From assembly GCF_002150765.1 (NCBI RefSeq), contig NZ_MUYM01000005.1, positions 62,001-126,000 of the forward strand: DNA of 64,000 bases. Direction: 5' to 3'. Positions within the stretch are counted from its first letter, which is position 1, and every line of letters begins with the position of its first letter. This stretch comes from Lentzea kentuckyensis. Lineage in GTDB: Bacteria; Actinomycetota; Actinomycetes; Mycobacteriales; Pseudonocardiaceae. The notes beneath the pieces were generated by a model, which was given only the letters and a program-made list of their open reading frames with translations, was not told the DNA's origin and searched no databases. Positions 34,131 through 41,306 of the stretch are shown in pieces. Position numbers and translations under genes: made by a program.

Positions 34131-34772
34131 ATGCTCCCGCCAGGCCGGCCTGCTCCCGGTGTCGCGCTGATCGACCCCGTGCCGCTGTACCGCGAAGGCC
34201 TGTCCGCCCTGATCAGGCGGACCCCCGGGCTGCGCTGGCTCGGTTCCACCGGCGATCTGCACGCGGCCGTTCGCCTGCACGAACGACTGCGCCCCGACGT
34301 GCTGCTCATCGACTCGGTGCTGGACCCGGTCGGCCACCTGGCCCGGCTGCTGGTCGAGCGCGACCCGACTTTGCTGATCATCGGACTGGTTCGCGACGCC
34401 CACTCGCACGCGAACTACGTGACGAGCGTGCTGGAGGCAGGCGTGCGCGGCGTCGTGCCGCGAAGTGCCCAGCCCGAGCAGATCGTGCGGGTCATCGCCG
34501 AAACCTGCCGGTCACGCGGCTACGTGCATCCCGATCTGCGGCCGACGAAGGAACGGCCGACGCTCACCCGGCGCGAGTACGAGGTGCTCACGCTCATCGC
34601 GGACGGCCTGGAGAACCAGCAGGTGGCGGACGAGCTCATCGTGTCCGTGGAGACCGTGCGGACCCACGTGAAGGGCATCCTGCGCAAGCTGAGCGCGCGC
34701 GACCGGACGCACGCCGTGTCGCTCGCGTACCGGTCAGGACTGCTGATCGGCCGCCCAGCCGTGCTCGAGTAA
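34131..34772 (+). CDS. Orphan NarL/LuxR-type response regulator with atypical receiver
   Basis: The 213-residue protein combines a receiver domain (about 10-125) and a LuxR helix-turn-helix (LTRREYEVLTLIADGLENQQ..., about 147-205). The predicted phospho-acceptor Asp is in DVLLIDSVLD. The acidic pair near the N-terminus is reduced to one residue (ALIDPVPLYREGL) and the usual conserved Lys near residue 107 is missing (GVVPRSAQPE). No histidine kinase is adjacent. It may therefore work without phosphorylation, or with a distant kinase. GGAGGT is well placed for ATG 34131. Confidence 0.88.
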   Translation: MLPPGRPAPGVALIDPVPLYREGLSALIRRTPGLRWLGSTGDLHAAVRLHERLRPDVLLIDSVLDPVGHLARLLVERDPTLLIIGLVRDAHSHANYVTSVLEAGVRGVVPRSAQPEQIVRVIAETCRSRGYVHPDLRPTKERPTLTRREYEVLTLIADGLENQQVADELIVSVETVRTHVKGILRKLSARDRTHAVSLAYRSGLLIGRPAVLE

Positions 34773-35327
34773 CCCGAACACCTCGTCAGCCGCCCGTTCC
34801 CGATCGGCGCGGCCGAAGATCACGTCCCGGGCGTCCAGCGCGAACCTGGCCAGCGCGGCACACCTGACGTCGTCCGCGGGCGCACCGATCTCCTCCGCGA
34901 TGGCCCGCGCCAGCGCGTCCTGATGACGCGTCCACATCCGATGCCCGAACTCGCGCAACGCGGGCGTCTCCAGCACCAGCCGCTGGAAGATCTCGAACTG
35001 CGGATGATCGGCGTGCCCCCGCGCCGCCCGCACGAAATGATCGCGCAACGCCATCGGGATCGACCGGCCCTCCCGGTTCCGCACGACCGCGACCAGCGCC
35101 GACTCCTGCTCCTCGTCCTCGTCGAAGAGCAGCGCCTCCTTGCTCGGGAAGTGCTTGAACAACGTCGTCACCGACACGTCCGCGGTGTCGGCGATCTCCT
35201 TCACGCCCACGTCGTCGAAGCCGCGTTCCAGGAACAACCGCGTCGCCGCGTCGGAGATCGACCGACGGGTCTGCAGCTTCTTCCGCTCGCGGCGGCCGAG
35301 CTCGGTCACCGCCCCATCATACCCCAT
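34734..35327 (-). CDS. TetR-family repressor of the FAD monooxygenase
   Basis: The 197-residue TetR protein has an N-terminal helix-turn-helix (KKLQTRRSISDAATRLFLER, DDVGVKEIADTADVSVTTLF, KHFPSKEALLF) and a variable C-terminal domain. It is divergent from the FAD-dependent monooxygenase at 35391, with a palindromic operator between. This is a very common pair in actinobacteria, where the oxygenase modifies the inducer. I list ATG 35327; GTG 35309 (VTELGRRERKK) is also plausible. The 3' end overlaps the LuxR gene by 39 bp. Confidence 0.9.
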   Translation of the reverse strand: MGYDGAVTELGRRERKKLQTRRSISDAATRLFLERGFDDVGVKEIADTADVSVTTLFKHFPSKEALLFDEDEEQESALVAVVRNREGRSIPMALRDHFVRAARGHADHPQFEIFQRLVLETPALREFGHRMWTRHQDALARAIAEEIGAPADDVRCAALARFALDARDVIFGRADRERAADEVFGLLEHGWAADQQS

Positions 35328-35341
35328 GGGTTGAGCAGGTT

Positions 35342-35366
35342 CAAAAGTGTAGTGATTGCACTTTTG
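35342..35366. promoter_or_regulatory. TetR operator between repressor and monooxygenase
   Basis: CAAAAGTG-N9-CACTTTTG is a perfect 8-9-8 inverted repeat in the 63-bp divergent promoter. It is placed to block both transcripts and is the obvious binding site of the adjacent TetR. Confidence 0.75.
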
Positions 35367-35390
35367 CAGTCGATACGCTTTCATGGAGCC

Positions 35391-36425
35391 ATGACCACAC
35401 CACGCATCGCCATCGCCGGGGCCGGCATCGGCGGCCTCACCTGTGCCCGCGTTCTCCAGCTGCACGGCTTCGAGAACGTCACCGTCTTCGAGCGGGAGAG
35501 CTCGCCGGAGGCACGCCAGCAGGGCGGCACGATCGACCTGCACGCCGACAGCGGCCAGCAGGCCGTGCGCGCCGCCGGACTGTTCGACCAATGGCGCGCG
35601 CTCGCCCGCTTCGAAGGCCAGGAGCAGCGCAAGGTCGACCACGCCACGGCCGAGTTGATCGAGCACCAGCCCGCGGAGGGCGACTTCCGGCCGGAGATCG
35701 ACCGCGGCCAGCTCCGCAAGCTCCTGCTCGACTCGCTGGCACCCGGAACCGTCGCCTGGGGCCTCGGCATCAGCTCCGCGACGCCGGGCGAGGTCACCTT
35801 CCTCGACGGCTCGACCGGCACGTTCGACCTGGTCATCGGCGCGGACGGGGCCTGGTCACGGGTCCGCCGGGCCGTGTCACCTGCCCAGCCGCGGTACACC
35901 GGCGTGTTGTTCGTCGAGACCCGGCACGACAACGACTCACTCCTGCTCGACCTCACCGGCCAGGGCACGATGGTCGTGGACCACGAGGGGCTGATGCTGT
36001 GGGCGCAGCGCAACAGCGGCAATCACATCCGCGCGTACGCGTGCCTGCGCGCGCGTGAGGATTGGAAGCCCTCCAACGCTGAGCTGCTCGACGTCTACGC
36101 GGGCTGGCACCCCTCGCTCCAGGCGTTCCTCACCGGCGAGCTCATCCATCGCCCGCTGTACGCGCTGCCGGTGCCCCACACGTGGGAGCACACGCCCGGC
36201 GTGACGCTGCTCGGTGACGCCGCCCACCTGATGCCGCCACTGGGCGTCGGGGCGAACCTCGCCATGGAGGACGCCGCCGAACTGGCCGTCGCGATCGCCG
36301 AGCACGGTGTCCGAGACGGGGTGCGAGCCTACGAATCGGTCATGTTGCCGCGCGCGATCGACGCTCAGGAGCGCACGAACGCAGGGCTTCTCGACATGGT
36401 TCCCGAGCGCCCGATACGCGTCTGA
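35391..36425 (+). CDS. FAD-dependent monooxygenase (TetX/PHBH-like)
   Basis: This is a 344-residue group A flavin hydroxylase. The GxGxxG motif is IAIAGAGIGGLTCARVL at the N-terminus, the middle motif is LVIGADGAWSRVRRAVSP, and the FAD ribityl motif is GVTLLGDAAHLMPPLGVGAN. The PPLGVGANLAMEDAAELA end matches TetX-like enzymes. The substrate is unknown; candidates include aromatic compounds and antibiotics. Control by the divergent TetR is likely. The GGAG at 35385 lies only two bases from the ATG at 35391. Confidence 0.9.
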   Translation: MTTPRIAIAGAGIGGLTCARVLQLHGFENVTVFERESSPEARQQGGTIDLHADSGQQAVRAAGLFDQWRALARFEGQEQRKVDHATAELIEHQPAEGDFRPEIDRGQLRKLLLDSLAPGTVAWGLGISSATPGEVTFLDGSTGTFDLVIGADGAWSRVRRAVSPAQPRYTGVLFVETRHDNDSLLLDLTGQGTMVVDHEGLMLWAQRNSGNHIRAYACLRAREDWKPSNAELLDVYAGWHPSLQAFLTGELIHRPLYALPVPHTWEHTPGVTLLGDAAHLMPPLGVGANLAMEDAAELAVAIAEHGVRDGVRAYESVMLPRAIDAQERTNAGLLDMVPERPIRV

Positions 36426-36501
36426 CCGGCTCTCATGCCCGATTCAGGGTGGTTGCGCGACTGTCTGATTCGCCACCACCGGGTGGTCACCCTTGCCGGG
36501 G

Positions 36502-36540
36502 TTACTGTCGGGTAATACTCTGTTGTTACCGGTCAGTAGG
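36502..36540. promoter_or_regulatory. Weak TACT-N4-AGTA-like sites before the FadE5-like gene
   Basis: TTACTGTCGGGTAA (36502-36515) and TTACCGGTCAGTAGG (36526-36540) resemble the lipid-cluster operators. The second matches TTACTCGTGAGTAGG (60372) at 12 of 15 positions. Both are degenerate dyads. The spacing of 24 bp differs from the 16-bp phasing of the strong sites. Confidence 0.35.
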
Positions 36541-36576
36541 CGACCCCGCCGCGACCCTGAGGAGTGAGCTGACGAG

Positions 36577-38412
36577 ATGGGCCACTACAAGAGCAACGTC
36601 CGGGATCTCGAATTCAACCTGTTCGAGGTCTTCAACGTGCAGGACCACCTCGGCAAGGGGCCGTTCGAGCAGTCCGACGAGGACACCGCGCGCGGCGTTC
36701 TGGCCGAAATGAAGACGCTCGCGGAGGGTCCGCTCGCGGACTCGTTCGCCGATGCCGACCGCAACCCGCCGAAGTACGACCCGGCCACGTTCTCGGCGAC
36801 CCTGCCGGAGTCGCTGAAGAAGTCGTACCAGGCGATCTGGGACGGCGAGTGGTACCGCATGTTCCTGCCTGAGGCGCTGGGCGGCTTCGGCACGCCGCCG
36901 TCGGTCGCCTGGGCCGCGTCCGAGATGATCCTCGGCGCCAACCCGCCGATCTACATGTACCTGGCCGGCCCGAGCTTCGCGACGGTCGTCTACAACAACG
37001 GCACCGAGCGCGACAAGCACTGGGCCCAGCTCATGATCGACCGCGGCTGGGGCGCCACGATGGTGCTGACCGAGCCGGACGCCGGTTCCGACGTCGGCGC
37101 CGGTCGCACCAAGGCGATCAAGCAGGCCGACGGCTCCTGGCACATCGAGGGCGTGAAGCGCTTCATCACGTCCGGCGACCAGGACCTCACCGAGAACATC
37201 ATGCACATGGTGCTGGCGCGGCCCGAGGGCGAAGGCATCGAGGCCAAGGCCGGCACCAAGGGCCTGTCGCTGTTCCTCGTGCCGAAGTTCCACTTCGACC
37301 CGGAGTCCGGTGACCTGGGCGAGCGCAACGGCGCCTTCGTGACCAACGTCGAGCACAAGATGGGCATCAAGGCGTCCACCACGTGCGAGCTGACGTTCGG
37401 CCAGCACGGCGTCCCCGCCCAGGGCTGGCTGCTCGGCGAGGTGCACGACGGCATCGCGCAGATGTTCGACGTCATCGAGTACGCCCGCATGATGGTCGGC
37501 ACCAAGGCCATCGCGACGCTGTCGACCGGCTACCTCAACGCGCTGTCCTACGCCAAGGAGCGCGTGCAGAGCGCCGACCTGACGCGCATGACGGACAAGA
37601 CCGCCCCGCGCGTCACCATCACCAACCACCCGGACGTGCGCCGCAGCCTGATGCTGCAGAAGGCGTACGCCGAGGGCCTGCGCGCGGTGTACCTGTACAC
37701 CGCGACGTTCCAGGACAAGGTGATGCTCGGCGGCGAGGACGCGGAGCTCGCGGCCAAGGTCAACGACCTGCTGCTGCCGATCGTCAAGGGCGTCGGCTCG
37801 GAGCGCGCGTACGAGCAACTGGCGCAGTCGCTGCAGACGCTGGGCGGCTCCGGCTTCCTGCAGGAGTACCCGATCGAGCAGTACATCCGGGACTCGAAGA
37901 TCGACTCGCTGTACGAGGGCACCACGGCCATCCAGTCGCTGGACTTCTTCTTCCGGAAGATCATCCGCGACAAGGGTCAGGCGCTCGCGTTCATCAACGG
38001 CGAGATCCAGTCCTTCCTCGACAACGAGGGCGGCAACGGTCGTCTGAAGGAGGAGCGCGCGCTGCTCAAGCAGGGTCTCGAGGACCTGCAGGGCATGCTC
38101 GGCTCGCTGGTCGGCTTCCTGACTTCGTCGCAGGAAGACGTCCGCAACCTCTACAAGGTCGGCCAGAACTCGGTCCGCCTGCTGATGACCGCGGGTGACG
38201 TGCTCGTCGGCTGGCTGCTGCTGCGCCAGGCCGAGGTCGCGCTGGAGAAGCTCGGCGGCACTCCTTCGGCCAAGGACAAGGCGTTCTACGAGGGCAAGAT
38301 CGCCGTGGCGTCGTTCTTCGCGAAGAACGTGCTGCCGGAGCTCACGGCCCGTCGCAAGATCGCCGAGACGACCGACAACGCGCTGATGGACATCGACGAG
38401 AACGTCTTCTAA
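36577..38412 (+). CDS. fadE5: FadE5-like acyl-CoA dehydrogenase
   Basis: This is a 611-residue enzyme of the large acyl-CoA dehydrogenase class. The N-terminal extension is [19 protein letters not shown], the substrate/FAD region is [18 protein letters not shown], and later segments are [37 protein letters not shown] and the signature [19 protein letters not shown]. Length and N-terminus match M. tuberculosis FadE5 (Rv0244c), a broad acyl-CoA dehydrogenase in the first step of beta-oxidation. In that organism it lies beside fadA2-fabG4; here those relatives are 20 kb away, but weakly similar operator sequences precede it. A 16-bp-stem terminator follows. The symbol is by analogy. Confidence 0.92.
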   Translation: MGHYKSNVRDLEFNLFEVFNVQDHLGKGPFEQSDEDTARGVLAEMKTLAEGPLADSFADADRNPPKYDPATFSATLPESLKKSYQAIWDGEWYRMFLPEALGGFGTPPSVAWAASEMILGANPPIYMYLAGPSFATVVYNNGTERDKHWAQLMIDRGWGATMVLTEPDAGSDVGAGRTKAIKQADGSWHIEGVKRFITSGDQDLTENIMHMVLARPEGEGIEAKAGTKGLSLFLVPKFHFDPESGDLGERNGAFVTNVEHKMGIKASTTCELTFGQHGVPAQGWLLGEVHDGIAQMFDVIEYARMMVGTKAIATLSTGYLNALSYAKERVQSADLTRMTDKTAPRVTITNHPDVRRSLMLQKAYAEGLRAVYLYTATFQDKVMLGGEDAELAAKVNDLLLPIVKGVGSERAYEQLAQSLQTLGGSGFLQEYPIEQYIRDSKIDSLYEGTTAIQSLDFFFRKIIRDKGQALAFINGEIQSFLDNEGGNGRLKEERALLKQGLEDLQGMLGSLVGFLTSSQEDVRNLYKVGQNSVRLLMTAGDVLVGWLLLRQAEVALEKLGGTPSAKDKAFYEGKIAVASFFAKNVLPELTARRKIAETTDNALMDIDENVF

Positions 38413-38427
38413 GCGCCGTGACGACGA

Positions 38428-38465
38428 CGGGTCCGCGCACCTCCTGCCCGAGGTGCGCGGACCCG
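38428..38465 (+). terminator. Very strong terminator after the FadE5-like gene
   Basis: A 16-bp perfect stem (38428-38443 with 38450-38465) closes a six-base loop and is followed directly by TTTTT. It lies between the acyl-CoA dehydrogenase stop and the convergent FG-GAP gene. Confidence 0.95.
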
Positions 38466-38480
38466 TTTTTCACGGTCCTG

Positions 38481-39407
38481 TCAGGAGATCTGGTCGACGG
38501 TGTACCAGCCGTAGCTGAGCGCTCGTGGGGGCAGGTAGGTGTTGTAGGCGTTGCTCTCGTCGAACTGGCCGCTGTGCACGTACGCGACCAAGAAGCCGTC
38601 GCTCTTCCTGCGGCCCAAGAGGTCCGGGATGCCGTCGCCGCTGATCTCCTTGAGCATCAACGAGTCCAGCGTGTCCCAGCCCCAGCCGAGCGTGATCTCC
38701 CGGTAGCGACCGGTGTTGCCCTCGAACTCCAGCTTCTGCACCGCGAGCCTGCCGTTCGCGTACTCGACGATCCGGTCGCGGTACTGGCCCCTCGTCACCG
38801 AACCGGGCACCTCCGAGTACTGCGTCCAGACGACCCGGCCTTTGCTCTCCCGGTCGACACCGAGCTGCTGCTCGAAGTGGCCGTCGCCGGGGACGAGCTT
38901 GTTCTGGAAGAGGTAGAGCGAGGTCTCGTTGTCGCTGGCGTAGATCCTCTCGATGTCGTCGATGCCGTCGCCGCGGACCGTGCGGATCACGGCCTTGCCA
39001 AAGCCGTCGGCCCAGTCCCAGAAGTTCTTACCGGCGAGCTCGCGCTGGCGCAGCGTCGAGATGCCGTTGAAACCGGCGTTCGGGTAGAGCCAGAGGTTGC
39101 CGTCGAGGTCGGCGGCCACGACGTCGCTCGAGCCCGAACCGTCGGCCCGCGCCGTGGAGATCCAGTGGTAGTTCACGTCGCGCCAGCCGTAGCCGATCGT
39201 CACCGGCGCACCGAAGTTGCCGCCGTCGATCTGCGGGTAGACCACCAGCCGTCCGTCGGAGGTGCGCGCGGTGATGTCGGACCTGCCGTCGCCGGTCACG
39301 TCACCCGACGGACGCGGCGAGGTGCCGGGCTGAGCGGTTGCCGGCACGGTGACGCTCGTGATGGACAGGGCGACGATCGCGGCGGCGATCCAGGTTCTTC
39401 TTCGCAT
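38481..39407 (-). CDS. Secreted FG-GAP/VCBS-repeat protein (copy 1)
   Basis: The 308-residue protein has a signal peptide (RRRTWIAAAIVALSITSVTV to TAQ). Repeated beta-propeller blades with calcium-type loops follow: SGDVTGDGRSDITARTSDG, SSDVVAADLDGNLWLYPN, RGDGIDDIERI, SGDGIPDLLGRRKSDG. Each blade carries a YGW motif (IGYGWRDVNYHW, LGWGWDTLDS, LSYGWYTVDQ). It is exported and probably folds as a seven-bladed integrin-like propeller. It lies 21 bp downstream of a similar paralogue and is likely an operon partner. Function unknown; members often bind sugars or cell-wall material. Confidence 0.85.
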   Translation of the reverse strand: MRRRTWIAAAIVALSITSVTVPATAQPGTSPRPSGDVTGDGRSDITARTSDGRLVVYPQIDGGNFGAPVTIGYGWRDVNYHWISTARADGSGSSDVVAADLDGNLWLYPNAGFNGISTLRQRELAGKNFWDWADGFGKAVIRTVRGDGIDDIERIYASDNETSLYLFQNKLVPGDGHFEQQLGVDRESKGRVVWTQYSEVPGSVTRGQYRDRIVEYANGRLAVQKLEFEGNTGRYREITLGWGWDTLDSLMLKEISGDGIPDLLGRRKSDGFLVAYVHSGQFDESNAYNTYLPPRALSYGWYTVDQIS

Positions 39408-39428
39408 GTCTTTCTTCCCCCTGTGCGG

Positions 39429-40394
39429 TCAGCTGATGACGTTGTTGGTGTTCCAGCCGTAGCCCATCAGGGTCGGCGCCTGGAACGTCGCGAGCGGGTC
39501 GGCGGGGTTCCACGTCTGCGAGTGCCGGTAGCCCACCAACTCGCCGTTGTGCCTCCTGCCGATCAGGTCCGGCCACGCGTCGCCGCTGTACGAGTTCACA
39601 CCGACGAAGTTCAACGTGGTGAACCCGTAGCCGAGGGTGTAGTTGGCCTCCTGCGGGAACGAGAACACGCGCAGGGTGTCGGCGGGGTCCAGGTACAGCA
39701 GGTCGGGGTAGCCGTCGAAGGTGACGTCAGCCATGTTCAGATCCACGGCGTACCTGACGCCGTACACCAGCGGCTGCGGTTCGCTGTACCGCGCAACCTC
39801 GCCGAAGTTGCCCAGGTGGCGGTAGATGTACGCCATCTCGGTACCCGCACGACGGGCGATGATGTCGTCGCGGCCGTCGCCGTTGAAGTCGTGGAGGAAC
39901 ACCAGATCGTTGATGTTCCAGCCGTAGCTGAGGACGTACGACGGGCCGAGGGTGTTCAGGCCGTCGAAAGTCCCCGAGTGCGGGTAGACCCGCATCGTGC
40001 CCCCGACGTCGATGCTCACCACGTCGGCCAGCGCGTCGTCGGTGATCCGGCCGGCACCGATCCAGCGGAAGCCGCTCCAGCCGTGGTTGATGGTCACCGC
40101 GGGCTGGAAGGTGCCGAGGCCGCCGTCGAAGCTGTTGCCGTGCGGGTAGACCTTGAGCACGCCGTTGTCCGCCTGCCTGGCGAGGATGTCCGGCAGCCCG
40201 TCACCGGTGAAGTCGCCGGATCTGGCGCCGCTGCTCGCGGATCTGGCACCGATGTCGCCGCCGGACTTGGCGGGCTGCACTCCGGCGGACCGGACACCGT
40301 GCGGCTTCGGCGCGGCGGCGAGGGCCGGAGTTGTGGACACCGATGCGGACAGCAAGGCCGCTGTCACGGCCAGAAGAGCCCATGTGCGCTGCAT
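39429..40394 (-). CDS. Secreted FG-GAP/VCBS-repeat protein (copy 2)
   Basis: The 321-residue paralogue of the gene at 38481 has a signal peptide (RTWALLAVTAALLSASVSTT to ALA). A short Ala/Ser-rich linker and propeller blades follow (SGDFTGDGLPDILARQADNG, FNGDGRDDIIARRAG, SGDAWPDLIGRRHNGE). Each blade has a YGW or HGW strand (INHGWSGFRW, LSYGWNINDL, LGYGFTTLNF, MGYGWNTNNV). The two copies have diverged in sequence but share blade layout and the terminal YGW-x3-D/N-x-IS end. It is probably the first gene of a two-gene transcript. A terminator of the DUF1206 gene lies just upstream. Confidence 0.85.
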   Translation of the reverse strand: MQRTWALLAVTAALLSASVSTTPALAAAPKPHGVRSAGVQPAKSGGDIGARSASSGARSGDFTGDGLPDILARQADNGVLKVYPHGNSFDGGLGTFQPAVTINHGWSGFRWIGAGRITDDALADVVSIDVGGTMRVYPHSGTFDGLNTLGPSYVLSYGWNINDLVFLHDFNGDGRDDIIARRAGTEMAYIYRHLGNFGEVARYSEPQPLVYGVRYAVDLNMADVTFDGYPDLLYLDPADTLRVFSFPQEANYTLGYGFTTLNFVGVNSYSGDAWPDLIGRRHNGELVGYRHSQTWNPADPLATFQAPTLMGYGWNTNNVIS

Positions 40395-40411
40395 GCGCGA
40401 ATCATGCAGTT

Positions 40412-40453
40412 CGTCCCCGTGTTTCCGCAGCTGAAATGCGGAACACGGGGACG
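40412..40453 (-). terminator. Terminator of the DUF1206 gene
   Basis: CGTCCCCGTGTT plus CCGCA pairs with TGCGG plus ACACGGGGACG over 17 bp with a one-base bulge and a seven-base loop. It lies 18 bp after the stop at 40472, between that gene and the FG-GAP promoter. Confidence 0.8.
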
Positions 40454-40471
40454 GCTGCGGTCAGTGAGTTT

Positions 40472-41260
40472 TCAGCCTTTGAGCGCTCGCGCCGCGATGA
40501 AGCAGTAGACACCGAACGCGGCGATGCCGATCGCCACCGCGCTCAGCAGGAACATGCCGTAAGGCTGCGCCGCCAACGTCTTCAGCGCCTTGTCCAAGCC
40601 GCCGGACTGCTCCGGATCCGCGTTGACGGCTGCCAGTCCGATCAGGACACCGATCACGCCGTACGCGACACCCTTGCCGATCCAGCCGATCCGTCCGACG
40701 GGCTCGATCCACGACGGCGCGCGGCCCATGTCGAGATCCTTCTCGAAGGACTTCTTGATTCCTTTGTAGACGATCACACCGGCGGTGATGATCACGCCGA
40801 TCGCGATGGCGCCGACGATGAACTGACCACCGGGCCACGACAGCACCTGCGCGGTGAGTTCTTGCTGCTGCTGGGTTTGATCGCCCGCGCTGCCGCTCGT
40901 CGCGTACTTGAAGGCGCCGAACGCGATACCGAGCGCGGTGATCGCACGGGCCGCGGAACCGACGCGCTTGGAGATCCGCTTTCGTTTCTTCGCCACGTAG
41001 GTGTAGCCCACACAGGCGAGCAGAAGCTGCCACAGCGCGAAGAACACGAGCCCGATGCCGAGCGTCCACAGCACCCACGCACCGGCCTGGGCGATGTCGC
41101 TCAACGCGCCTTTGGAGTCGGCCTGTTCGGAGTCGCCGAACGCGACCTGGATCGCGAGCCACGCCACCAGGACGTGCACGACCCCGTACAACACCATCCC
41201 CACCCGCCCCAACGTCTGGACGACGGGATGTCTTCGCGCCTCATTCGCAACAGTGGCCAC
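40472..41260 (-). CDS. DUF1206 membrane protein
   Basis: This protein has six hydrophobic helices arranged as three repeats of two, as in DUF1206: GRVGMVLYGVVHVLVAWLAI, AGAWVLWTLGIGLVFFALWQ, ARAITALGIAFGAFKY, IVGAIAIGVIITAGVIVYKG, IGKGVAYGVIGVLIGLAAVN, GMFLLSAVAIGIAAFGVYCF. Function unknown. The start is uncertain. An open frame extends to a GTG at 41329 inside the VanW gene, but the terminator of VanW (41251-41290) lies in between. I therefore prefer GTG 41260 (VATVANEARRHPV; 262 residues), which has no visible ribosome-binding site. Confidence 0.8.
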   Translation of the reverse strand: MATVANEARRHPVVQTLGRVGMVLYGVVHVLVAWLAIQVAFGDSEQADSKGALSDIAQAGAWVLWTLGIGLVFFALWQLLLACVGYTYVAKKRKRISKRVGSAARAITALGIAFGAFKYATSGSAGDQTQQQQELTAQVLSWPGGQFIVGAIAIGVIITAGVIVYKGIKKSFEKDLDMGRAPSWIEPVGRIGWIGKGVAYGVIGVLIGLAAVNADPEQSGGLDKALKTLAAQPYGMFLLSAVAIGIAAFGVYCFIAARALKG

Positions 41261-41290
41261 GAACGGGTGAATACCCGCGCGTGGCCACTG
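41251..41290 (-). terminator. Terminator of the VanW gene, overlapping the DUF1206 start
   Basis: CAGTGGCCACG (41251-41261) pairs perfectly with CGTGGCCACTG (41280-41290), with an inner CGGGT-GAAT-ACCCG stem. It begins 17 bp after the VanW stop. The likely DUF1206 start codon lies inside its 3' arm. Confidence 0.85.
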
Positions 41291-41306
41291 TGAACCAGCG
41301 TTTGTG

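Noticed and set aside
35391..36425. Tetracycline-inactivating TetX as a specific call
   Set aside because: The flavin motifs fit the whole TetX/PHBH-like superfamily. Nothing in the sequence or neighbourhood singles out tetracyclines.
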